A DNA stretch of 64,000 nucleotides from Anisus vortex (lineage: Eukaryota > Mollusca > Gastropoda > Planorbidae): assembly GCA_949126835.1 (NCBI GenBank), contig OX421505.1:4096587-4160586 (forward strand), written 5' to 3'. The position numbers and the translations under genes were made by a program. The stretch's first letter is position 1, and each line of letters begins with the position of its first letter. The notes beneath the pieces are model-generated. The model saw only the letters and a list, made by a program, of their open reading frames with translations, did no database searches and was not told the DNA's origin. This document shows, piece by piece, positions 44,267-55,100 of this stretch.

Positions 44267-44377
44267 TACAATACTATAGGCTTGGCATATTGTGTGAATA
44301 GTAAAGGCAAAACACTGATGGTTTTTAAAGTGGTGGATAATATATTGGCTGATTTGTTGTCTAGATGTGGTGTTTAA
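44267..44377 (+). other. Possible RNase H C-terminal remnant
   Basis: A 36-codon open stretch ends KVVDNILADLLSRCGV and a stop. The DNILADLLSR core resembles the end of gypsy-type RNase H (usual form DNVVADALSR). Its place downstream of integrase fits a Gmr1-like order whose reverse transcriptase has been deleted. Short, so tentative. Confidence 0.45.
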
Positions 44378-44513
44378 GGTGTGCTGTTTGATACGTAATC
44401 ACCAGTTGGAACGCGGTTAAAATTATTTTTTATGTAAATATAAAGTATAGATACGGTGTTAATGAAATATTGATTTTTTCCAAAGGTTCTGGACGAGAAA
44501 TGGTTCTACAACT

Positions 44514-45527
44514 GAAGCACGGTGATTCAAGCACAACGTACCATTTGTGAGTGAGAGATGTTCTATCACGTCCTCACATTATCGTGAACGGTTTTTATGG
44601 ACACCATATCAAACGCAAACATGAAGACATCATATGAAGAGTACATTTATGGTGCTGACATGGAATCGAGGTCATGTCATCGCTATATCAAGGTATATTG
44701 ACATTATCAACATGGAATCGAGGTCATGTCATCGCTATATCAAGGTATATTGACATTATCAACATGAAATCGAGGTCATGTCATCGCTATATCAATGTAT
44801 ATTGACATTATCAACATAGAATCGAGGTCATGTCGTTGCATTATTAAGGTACATTTACATTGTCAACGCGGAATGAAGGTCATGTCATCAACATATGGAG
44901 GAATCATCAAATGAACACTTTAAGAATAACATGGTACATTATTTTGGGTTTATGACCAATGTCAACACTATATTGCTTATAGACAGACAGCTTGTGGAAG
45001 TATTCAATGGTAAATTCTAGAGATGCGTCTGTGAACAATGCATTGTAATTATTGTTGTGACATTATTGGAACTATTTTATCAAGGTGTTCAAACTCTAGT
45101 GGATTGATAATCTACAAAGGACTTATGAAATATTCAATGAATGTGTTGTTGGACGTTCAGAAGAGGAAGGTTGCAATGATATTACATGGACCAGTATGAA
45201 CTGTTGTGTTTTCGGATTTGATGATTTGATTGGTGTATTTCATGAATACAGGACAGGATATACTTTGAAACATTATAGACATAGATATTAGTGTTATTAG
45301 TTAGTGGTTAATATTGGTTATTATTTATTAATGAAATCGTTGGTTTTGTTAAATGTTATTTATGTTGCATAACATGGTTTTAATATGCATGATAATTATG
45401 ATTATTTATATAATTATATGATTAAAGACATAGGATTAAGTATATATATATTTTATCAAAGTATTTGACGGAGATAAGGATTTTTTTTAGAAATTTGTAT
45501 GACAAATTTAAAGGGTCGATGGGGGAA
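44514..45527 (+). repeat. 3' internal region, coding unit
   Basis: A second copy of the noncoding kilobase (see 38122-39135), with 52-bp tandem units from 44659. It ends in the polypurine-like AAGGGTCGATGGGGGAA (45511-45527), the likely plus-strand primer next to LTR 3. Confidence 0.9.
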
Positions 45528-45890
45528 TGTGAGGATTTAAAATATATATAGTTGTTTTAGTGGGACATAATTTGTATAATCTCTAACCCGGTGTTAATGT
45601 ATGGAATAAACGAGTGACGTTTTACGATAGAAACAATGACGTAGGAGTTAGATTGAACGTAGCGTAGATTTGGATATAAAGACAGACGACCTTAGAATTT
45701 GTTAGCGGCAAGACGTGTTTAGACTAGGCTATAGAAACTGTTGTGTATTTGAATTCATCTTGTACATAAATTGCATTAAATATTGAGTTCTCATTTTTAC
45801 TACAAGCCGGCAGTTTGTTCATTGATTATTATTATATAATGTGATCTCCCTAAGAGTTGTATACATAGTATTTACAAAATAACGGTCACA
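45528..45890 (+). repeat. LTR 3 of composite element
   Basis: 363 bp. Identical to LTR 2 in the left part; differs from LTR 1 and LTR 2 at five sites in the last 70 bases. Followed by target repeat GGTAT. Confidence 0.95.
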
Positions 45891-46066
45891 GGTATACCCG
45901 AAGGACTTATTCTGTGTTTTTTGCGTGTTTCCTAGTTAGAATGCTTCAAAAAGTGTTTTAATTAATTTTGGTTTTCTTCAAAAGTTACAGGGGGGTACTC
46001 TGGGAGAGTGCAGGGACACGAATGGGTACGTGTAGTTTTGTTGAGATGCACGCCAGAGGAGTGCAA

Positions 46067-47022
46067 TGGACATGAGAGGGGTACGGAGTTTTCTAATGAT
46101 AAATGCATTACATGCTTGCTATTGAACGCATTGAATACGTTATTTTTGTATTGGAAGAATAAAACATAAGAAATAGATCAATCAGAACAGAGGCATTTAT
46201 TTATTTTATGGATGTTACGTCCCATTTTCTTTTATTGAAAACAACAAAAAACGGTAAACACTGTTGTTATGTTTTTCTACAAAATGTTTAAAATACTTAT
46301 TTTTGATTAGGCTTCTTCTTGAAGCATGAAAAAACATTTAAATTGAAAATTAATATATATCCATCGAGTTTTCTCTTATTACTTAGTCTTTGTGTATGGG
46401 GAAGAGACAATTCCATGATAAAGGTTGAAACAATGAAGGAGAGGACGAACATTATATTTCAGTCGAGTATTGCGACGTCATTTTGCAAACCTATTGTGTA
46501 CAGTGGTGTCAAGAGAAAAGTGTCTATCTAACATCACCCTGTCGCTGACCTTAGAAAACTGTGGTGTAGGTAAGGTGTAGGTGGTGGATTCCTTGGAATA
46601 CCGTTCATCATGCTGACACGCAGACATTATTAAATACTTTGTGATGAAAGGACAAAAGCTTAATAAATTATGCAGCATGCCCTTTCCTGCGTAGTAACCA
46701 GGCATTCTACAAAGCAATCTCTAAATTATGAAAGACAAAAGGCCAACACCACTTTTTGGTTTTCACAGAAATGTGTACTTTTTGATGTTTTGGTTAGCCC
46801 TATCCACGCCTCCCATTGTCACATCGCCCTGTCTTTTTGTGTCAGACTAATCATTCATGAAGTGGTGTCATTCTTGACGAGGCCATCTCCTTGATTGTCC
46901 TACTGGTAGAACAGGGTCTTAGTTATTTTGCTATAAGCAAGTTGTGGTTGGTGTCCAGTTAAAAATTAATTGAACATCGATACCTTTAACAAAGCTAGAG
47001 GCATCTTGTAAGGGGCATTTCT
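46067..47022. repeat. Unidentified dispersed repeat, inverted partner at 63.3-64.0 kb
   Basis: Words shared in inverse orientation with 63298-64000 include TGGACATGA, AGTTTTCT, ATATATCCATCGAGTTTTCT, ATCATGGA/CCATGATAAAGGTTG, AGACCCTGTTCT, CAGTAGGACAAT and GATACCTTTAACAAAGCTAG. No coding motif is seen and the element type is unknown. Confidence 0.65.
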
Positions 47023-48500
47023 GTTTTCTAGTTCCAATGGCTCCAACGCCCTTGACAGCACTGCAATACACGTGAAAAAAGAGTTATCAAATGTCCAGTG
47101 AAAAGAATGCTCAGCTATTTAGCAGATCAGGTCCATCACAACAGTACCTCCTAGTCCAAGGAATCCTTACCGCTCAGCATTACACACATAAGACTGGACA
47201 AAATATCCAAGTGGTCATCTTATTCCTTACTGTCACCATCATTACCGATCTATCATCAGGTGGTGTTATATAAATAGTGACATTTATCATCTCGTCATCT
47301 ATTAAAACATTGTTAACCCATCGTTCATTGTATAAAATCTTTATATTCTGCTTAGCAACCAGTGAATTAGTTGTTTTTTTGTTGTAAATATTGTACACAA
47401 GTTTAAGCATTAAATTCTTTTGTTAAAATGCATCGTGTGGCTTGAGTTATAATTAGAGTGAACAAGAACCTAAACATACAACAGAATACCCGAGGAGTCG
47501 TAACAAAAGTTTACAGTTTATCCCAGTAGGCTGAAGATATTTTTAGGATATGATGTCAACATAATGTCAATAGCAACAGTACAATCAGTATTTTAAGTCG
47601 TAAAACAAATGCGACTACTCCCAATGCCTGTGATAAGAAAATGTCTTTTCCAGCCTATCTTCTTTTTATATATGTCTTTCTTTTTCTTTATAAATATCTC
47701 CCTAAGTCCGACATGTAATATATTAAACCGTATAATTGCTTTTTGAAAAAAAAAATGAATCCAAAACGATAATTAAAAATTTAGGCTACATAACTAACAC
47801 TAAAACTTATAACAGATTTAATATCAATAACATGATGATTAATATTTCAATGTAGCTAAAATATAAAGAAAAAATAAGGTGCAATTAACCTATAGGCCTA
47901 AGCTTACCCAACTATGACAAAAACAAAACAATTCTAAGGATAATAATTAAAAATACCTAATACTAATGATGATAGAAACGATAATTTATAAGCGCATTTC
48001 ACCAAAATATTCAACAGATTAAAATTGCATACAACATTCAAAGAGCTAGTTTAAAGTAATGATAAAAAAAAAAGAAGAAGAATTATTGTATATTAATAAA
48101 GTCAACATTATATAAGTTGTTACCTGGATTATCCATTGCAATCTCTACAAATTCTTGCTTAACAGTGGTTTATATAGAGTTCTTTATTTACATTGCCATT
48201 GCTGCACAGTGCGCATGCGCCGACGTTCAACAAACCAAGCTGTATAGTTTGATGTTTCCTGTTTTAAGCTATTCTGTTGTTGTTTTATTCATATATTCAA
48301 AGCCAGATTTATAAAGCATGTTATCTCCCTTTGCGTTTTATTTCTCTATAAAAGTAATAAAAGTACAGAATTATGGTTATTTAAACAAAACTTTAAATCG
48401 ATAACCAAAACAAAACAAACAATTGATGAGTCGATGGTGAAGAAAACTATGGATAGTTGACGAGTACAGGCGACCCGATATGTCTGCTGATTACCGGTAG
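47023..48500. other. AT-rich noncoding stretch
   Basis: No gene or element was recognised. Open frames are short and without motifs. Confidence 0.45.
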
Positions 48501-48502
48501 GA

Positions 48503-48772
48503 CACAGTGGACCCCAAAAGCCTGTTGATCCCATGTAGGGCAGTGGTTACCCCAAAAGTCTTTCTATGACATTTAGGGCAAAGGTGCCGCAAAAAGTCTG
48601 TTGATACCATGTAAGGCATAGGTGCCCCAAATAATCTGTTTCTGCCATTTAGGGCACAGGTGCCCCAAAAAGTTTGTTGATGCCCTGTCGGCGCCCCAAA
48701 AAGTATGTTTCTGCATTTTGGGCACAGGTGCCCCAAAAAGTCTGTTGATGCCATGTAGGGCACAGGTGATAC
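48503..48772. repeat. Minisatellite of alternating 38-bp units
   Basis: Seven units share GTGCCCCAAAAAGT. Two types alternate strictly: one with GTTGAT..CATGTAGGGC, the other with TTTCTG..CATTTAGGGC, in order A-B-A-B-A-B-A. The true period is thus a dimer of about 76 bp. The fifth unit is shortened. Confidence 0.8.
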
Positions 48773-49339
48773 CGAAAAAGGTGTTTCACAACTGTTGGTC
48801 ATCAGCTTCGCTGTACGACTGTCGAGTGTAATTGATTTACGTATATACTTTTCTTTTATGTGTAAAAACGTTAGAAAAGTATCAACTTTAAATTTGAATA
48901 ATATTGACACAGTATGCCTACTTGTTTGGAACTCGTTTGAAAAGCAACACTTCCCATGGTCTATACCGGAGTTGAAGCAGGTAAATGACCAGGTCACGAA
49001 AAACAAAATGTATGTAAAACGTTGACCTAACGTTTTTTATATATACTATATAAAATAACAGATATTTTGTGAAATTTAATTAGATAAAAATACATTGTCA
49101 AAATAGTTTTTCCTATATCAAATTACAGTTCAATATATTTTTTTCGTTATTTCCGAGTCTAGTCTATTCAATAATGTCGTATACGGTAGCTCACATCGTC
49201 ATTTCAGTTGATATTTGAACCGAGGCTAAAAACTTTGTTTACACGTGTATAAGCCTGGACATATTTAAAACAAGTGCGCCTTATACTTGAGATTTTACTG
49301 TAACTAGTCTTGTAAACAACTACATTTGTATAGGTTGGT
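48773..49339. other. Noncoding stretch, nothing recognised
   Basis: No gene or repeat was identified. Confidence 0.45.
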
Positions 49340-49760
49340 TGTTACAGTCCTCTCGTTTACTCTCCCTTTTCTCCCACTCTTTGTCCTCTCTTTCTTTCTC
49401 TTTCACCACATTCATTTTTTCTCAACGTCTTTCTCACTCTCTCATTCTTTCCTTTTTCCCTTCTCACTCTCTCTTCTCGCACTCACTCTACCAATTTGTA
49501 TTATGTCTATTTTTCTCTCTCTTACTCTTTCCCTCGCTCTCCCTCTTTCTATCAATCGTTCTTCTACCTTTTTTACTCTATTAATTAACTCGTTCTTCTC
49601 TCTCTCACTTACAATTTCTCTATTTTGCTCCTTATTATTATTTCTCTCATCTTTCTCTCTTCACTTTTTATTTCACTAAAAAAACTTTCAATCTCGCTTT
49701 CAATCAATCTATCTTTTCTCTCATTCTCTGACTCTTTCCCTTTCTCTCTATCTCTAACGT
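49340..49760. repeat. Pyrimidine-rich low-complexity tract
   Basis: A degenerate CT/TTC-rich stretch of about 420 bp on the plus strand. The long open frames over it (Leu/Ser/Phe only) are compositional, not genes. A similar tract lies at about 51180-51480 and includes a run of (CT)n near 51257-51284. Confidence 0.8.
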
Positions 49761-50107
49761 AAAAAGCTAAAGCAATAATAACAAGTCTATAAATCCTACA
49801 GACTAAAGAGTCGCAATTGTCATTTTATAGCTCCGGAAATGGAAGTTTGTTTTATACCGAAAAATACCGGAAGAAAGACATAAAGTAACCTAATCTTAAC
49901 CCTGCCTTACACACACTAAATATTTATGACATGCCATTAGTATTTGGTTAAGGCAGTTTTCATTGTATTAGAATGCACATTGTTTTTCTAAGAAAAACAT
50001 AATATGTGTAACTATCAAAATATATATTCGTCTCTATCTATCTATTAAACTATCTATCAATTATCTATTTGTCAAATTATGTATCTTTCTTTTTATCTTA
50101 TCTTATA

Positions 50108-50436
50108 CATTACAGACGTTCCTTCTGTAAAGAATATTATTGCATCCTACGCTCATCCGTGGACCGTCCAGACTTGCATTTTATTAATGTTTTTAATGAT
50201 TATAAGTTACTGGTTTTCCTGGTTTGTTCAGGCGACCCATTCCATGTCCGAATGCCACTCGAGAAGAAAGAGTACTTATATGCGTTTGTTCTTGCAAAAG
50301 GGATAAGGAAAGTGTTTTTGTATTTATGTTTATATTAGCTTTGCAACAGGTTGTTATTTAGTTGTATTTCTAAATTACAGTTTAATGCCTTAAGTATTAT
50401 TACTACTGTACTCTTTGCCCTTCTATCCTCTAGTGT
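50108..50436 (-). pseudogene. CR1-group LINE, 3' fragment
   Basis: The minus-strand 3' end and the last 100 codons match the LINE at 35343-37385 (complements of GGTTTTCCTGGTTTGTTCAG, ATGCCACTCGAGAAGAAAGA, CTCTTTGCCCTTCTATCCTC), with GATAA-type tail at 50088-50105. It is cut off exactly where a hAT element begins. Confidence 0.75.
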
Positions 50437-50442
50437 TATGAA

Positions 50443-51043
50443 TAGGGATGTTAAAACCGGCTATCAAAACATAATGAATTGCGTAGTAGTTATGGAGAGT
50501 CAGAACTGTCAAATAACTCAGTTTCTCACGAAGTAACCATCAATGAGAATATATCACCTTGGGAATCAAATTTACATAATGTTGATAGCAACATGCCGTG
50601 TTCTTCAGCAGAGGTTTCACAATCTCAATTGATTTATCAGATATTTTCAACGAATGACTAGTTGAACAACATTGATGTCATTGAAATGGCAGAAGCTCAG
50701 GCTGCTAAAGAAACAGAAGATCCGACTTATGAACATGGGAATGCAAGTTTGAACGTAACAAAATTAGATTCAGATATAATGGAGGATCTTGGTAAATGGC
50801 CAGATATAAATGATAATTTTCGATGTTTTCTTTTTCAGCATGACCCAAAGCAGATCAAATTAAACAATGGTTATCTAAAAGATGAAAGTGGAAGACAATT
50901 TTCTAATTACCTCTATACACGCAAACTGGCTAACGGAGAAACTTTAGAAAGGTCATGGTTGATGTATTCCACGTCAATGGATATAGTATTAAACCGGTTT
51001 TCAATTTCAAAACCGGAATCCGGTAATTCGTTTAACATCCCTA
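50443..51043 (+). mobile_element. Small hAT element with TTF-type zinc-finger remnant
   Basis: The ends are TAGGGATGTTAAAACCGG at 50443 and CGTTTAACATCCCTA at 51043. The flanks GTTATGAA (50435-50442) and GTTCTGAA (51044-51051) are a target duplication with one mismatch. Inside, one frame reads MEDLGKWPDINDN, then HDPKQIKLNNGYLKDESGRQ and YLYTRKLANGETLERSWL, the TTF/MYM-type domain found at the N-terminus of some hAT transposases. It is preceded by an in-frame TAG at about 50659. The catalytic part is deleted, so the element is non-autonomous. Confidence 0.75.
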
Positions 51044-51179
51044 GTTCTGAAATAGACCATCATTAAATCTATCAATATATTTTATATTTGACTGTCTATA
51101 TATCTGCCAAAAAATATAACTTTATTTCTGCACTTTATCTCTGCACTCTTATTCTACCAATTTAATTTTAGTTTACTCC

Positions 51180-51253
51180 TCAGTTTCCCCTTTCTCTTTC
51201 ACTCTTTCCCTCGCTTTCTCTCTTACTCTCTATCCTTCTTTATTCTATCTATT

Positions 51254-51287
<34 letters not shown>

Positions 51288-51480
51288 TATTCTTTCTCTA
51301 GCTTTCTTTCCTTTTCTTATTTACTATCACTATTTTTCTAACATTCTCTGTCTATTTCACTAAGTCTCTTATACTTTCCATCTCGCTTTTAACCGAACTA
51401 CTTTTTCTCTCGTTACACTTTCTTATTTATCAATTCTCATACTCTTTTTTCCTATCTCCCTCATCCGGTCCCTCCATTCC
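51180..51480. repeat. Pyrimidine-rich tract with (CT)n
   Basis: CT-rich low-complexity sequence including about fourteen CT dinucleotides in a row near 51257. Noncoding. Confidence 0.75.
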
Positions 51481-51888
51481 AAGGTACAACATTACCTGAT
51501 AAGAACAAAAATGATATAGTGTTATAGTGTCCCTGTTTACATTGCTGACATAAGGAGGTAGCGACACATAAACAAATATATAAATCTTACAGAAGATGTG
51601 GTTGCAATCGTTGCAATGTTTTTATAGCTCCAGAAATATTCGTTCAATTTATACCCGTAAGATGGGGTGAATGTGGCCATCGGGTGTGACTTTTGGCCAT
51701 TAAGGAAAAAATGTTTTAGAGTGCCATAAATCCAAAAATATTATAATTTCAGGTCTTTCAATTGTATATAATACATGATAAAGATATAGGTAACTATTTA
51801 GCAGTTGTTCACGGTGAACAGAGAATCTTCTGAGGTGCAGACATCTTTTTAAGATGGCCGTCTGAGATGCGACTTTAAGCATAGCTAA

Positions 51889-52090
51889 TGTAATAAATCG
51901 AGAAATGTAAAGACACAGTGTATAATTGTACTCAGACTTTATTATGTAATGAAGACTAGTACATTCAAAATGGTAGAACAAGGACGTCGCTAACATACTA
52001 GGGGATTATGGGTAAACAACAAAAGGGGCAGCACTCTCACAGTTCACACAATGGAAAACAACACAACAAATAGACATAATGGTTGCAACA
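51889..52090 (-). repeat. 3' LTR of gypsy element
   Basis: 202 bp, ends TGTTGCAACC...TTATTACA on the element strand. Identical by eye to the 5' LTR. Confidence 0.95.
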
Positions 52091-52103
52091 TTCCTCCTCC
52101 TTT
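52091..52103 (-). promoter_or_regulatory. Polypurine tract
   Basis: AAAGGAGGAGGAA on the minus strand directly abuts the 3' LTR, five bases after the Gag-Pol stop. It is the expected primer for plus-strand DNA. Confidence 0.85.
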
Positions 52104-52108
52104 AATTT

Positions 52109-55100
52109 CTAGGTGGCCCAAGATCCAAATCGTTCTGGAACACGCCTAGTACGACCTGATGTTCGACGTACTGGGGATACAGGTGACATCTGATTTTCCA
52201 GTGATGGTATTGGTATGTCCGAAACCCGAGGTACCAGGGCTGCATGAGAGACCGACTGATTTAATAGCGGAGCTTCCGTTGCTGGAATGTTCACTATTTC
52301 CTCCGGTTTTTCTGTCCGAAACTCAGGCTCTACATTGTCTCTTGAAGATGAACTGGTTGTCGATTTATTATGAACCTTTTCTGTAAGATCAAGATCCGGA
52401 ATGTCCGCATACCTATTACGAATATGGTCTACATGTCTCTTTACCGTTCTTCCATCTGTCAGTTTGATGGCATAAGAGAGCGGACCGGTCACTGACTCTA
52501 CGGTCCCCGGCAACCACTCGACTCTAGAACCACCACTATGAGTATGCGTATAAACTTTATCACCTAGTGCGAAAGTGCGTGTCTTGCAACCTTTATCGTG
52601 CGACTGGGCCTGCAGCGCTTGTTTTGTCTCTACGCGACTTTTCAAATCAGCCTGGAGCATTGAAATGGGCGTACGCAGGCACCGGTTCATCAGCAACTGT
52701 GATGGAGTCTCTTGGGTTGTGCTTTGGGGCGTGGTTCTGTATTTAAACAAGAATTTGTTTAGCCGCATTTCCCACGGAATAATATTTTCCATTTTCCTGA
52801 TGCTAGACTTGAAAATTTGAACTGCCCTTTCTGCAAGTCCATTGGTGGATGGATGTCGTGGAGCCGAGCGGATGTGTTTAATTCCATGCCTTGTGCAGAA
52901 TCTTTGGAAATCATCACTAGTGAATGCCGTACCATTGTCCGATACTAGAGTGACTGGAAGACCATGAGTTGCAAATATTCCACTGAGTGCAATGATAGTT
53001 GCCTGGGTTGATGTATTAGGAACATTTATCACTTCTAGCCATTTCGAATGGGCATCAATTACAATCAGAAAGAGTTTACCCATGAAAGGACCGGCATGAT
53101 CAATATGAACCCTAGACCAGGGAGAACTTGGCCATTCCAAAGGGTGGAGCTCTGCCACCGCTGGTACATTTTGATTTTTGTCACATGACGAACACTCTCT
53201 CACTGCTGACTCAATATCATGGTCCATTCCTGGCCACCAGACGTAACTTCTGCCTGTAGCCTTCATCCTTGATATACCTATGTGAGTATCATGAAGTAGA
53301 CACAAAACTGCCTCGCGACATTTGCTAGGAACAATAATCCTGTTTCCCCATAGGAGACAGCCATCCATGATTGATAGTTCCTCCTTCCTAATGTAAAATG
53401 CATTATAACACTTATCAACTTTGCCTGGCCAACCCCACCTGACCCATTGAAACACTTTTGACAGAACACGGTCCCGTTGCGTCTCGGTCCGAATCTCCCG
53501 AGAACTCACTAACGGAGCAGCTGAGTCGATCATGTTGACAACCAAAACCATCTCCTGAGGCATTGTTACAGATTGAGGTAGGTCCGGGAGTGGAAGTCGA
53601 CTCAAAGCATCCGCATTAGCATTATCAACTCCTCGCTTGTATTCAATGCTGTAATTATAGGCAGAAAGTGTTAATGCCCATATTTGTATCCGTGCCGACG
53701 CCATAGCTGGAATTGTGCAGTCATGGCCAAACAAGTAGGTCAAGGGCTTGTGGTCTGTCACGAGGATGAATCTATCATTTCCTGTTCGGCCATAAAGATA
53801 TTGATGGAATTTAGTGACCCCAAATACCAAAGCCAGGGCCTCCCTGTCAATTTGTGAATAGTTCATTTCAGCTGGATTCAAGCTACGGGATGCGAATGCT
53901 ATGGGTCGGTCTGTACCATCGGTATACCTATGACTTAGCACCGCACCGATTCCTTTCGGCGAGGCGTCACATTGTACCAGAAGTGGTAAAAGTGGGTTGT
54001 AATGAACCAATAAATCAGAAGTACTGATCATGTCCTTTGCATAGTGAAAAACTGTTTCCTCTCGTTTCCCCCATTTCCAAGAAACGTCCTTTTTCGTAAG
54101 CTCGTACAATGGTGCAATTTCAGCAGAAAGATTCCTGAGGAACCTAGAGTAGTAGTTTATGAGGCCAAGAAAACTTCGAAGTTCAGTTTTATTTGTAGGT
54201 GTTGGTGCTTCCTTTACAGCCTTCACCTTCGCTGGGATAGGATGAAGACCCTCCGCGTCTATGCGGTGACCCAGATACTCAACTGAAGGTTGCATGAACA
54301 TACACTTGTTTTTATTCGCCTGCAGCCCTGCTTGCATGAGGCGCTCAAGCACAAGTTCAACATTTTTTAAATGCTCGCAATTATCTCTCCCTGTCACAAG
54401 AATGTCATCTAGATAAACGCAGACACCTTTTAGTCCTTTCAATACATTACAGATAATTCTTTGAAAACAGTCCACTGCTGCGTTAACACCGAATGGGAGA
54501 CGTTTCACTTTAAACAGGCCCATGTGAGTGTTTACAGTCAGATATTTGTGGTACTCCTCATCCACGGGTATCTGTGAATAGGCTTGATGCAAATCAATTT
54601 TTGTAAATGTTTGTCCACCTCTTAATTCTGCAAACATGTCTTCAATTCTAGGCAGGGGGTAAGGGTCAACCTTACAGGCTTGATTTATCGTTACCTTGTA
54701 ATCACCACAAAGCCGTATTGTGCCATCGGTTTTCAAAACAGGCACCACGGGGGCTGCCCAATCGCTGTAATCAACCGCCTCCCATATGCCAAGTTCTACA
54801 TTCTTATCAATTGCCTCTTGTACTTTGTTCTTGATGGCATAAGGTACTGGTCTGGCCTTAAAAAACCGAGGTTGTGCTTCTGGGTCAATGAAAAATTTGA
54901 CTGGTGGACCATTGTATTTGCAGAGGCTTCCTTCAAAAATAGCTGAATATTTCAATAGCAAGTCATCAATATTCACGGTTTGGATATTATTGATGCTGTT
55001 CCAGTCTAGGCGAATAGCTGTTAACCAATTTCGGCCAAGAAGTGAAGGCCCACCACCAGCAACCACGACTAGGGGTAGGACCGCATGTTGTCCTTTATAT

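Larger units (their letters stand above)
37729..45895 (+). mobile_element. Composite three-LTR Ty3/gypsy element (Gmr1-like order)
   Basis: The layout is LTR, deleted internal region, LTR, Gag-protease-integrase unit, LTR, all inside one 5-bp target duplication GGTAT (37729-37733 and 45891-45895). The three LTRs are 363 bp each. The 3' internal kilobase (38122-39135 and 44514-45527, both 1014 bp) is nearly identical in the two units. The first unit goes from primer site directly to the 3' region, joined at GAAGC. The Gag-protease-integrase order with no reverse transcriptase between protease and integrase matches the Gmr1-like lineage, in which integrase precedes reverse transcriptase. Confidence 0.9.

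Noticed and set aside
48117..48314. Short hydrophobic frame of 65 codons
   Set aside because: No homology, splice sites or conserved context; it ends in AT-rich sequence and is best explained by chance.
48491..49006. 171-codon minus-strand frame
   Set aside because: Most of it is translation of the alternating 38-bp minisatellite, with no homology or splice context.
49326..49679. Open frame rich in Leu, Ser and Phe as a membrane protein
   Set aside because: It lies in a CT-rich low-complexity tract that avoids stops by composition.
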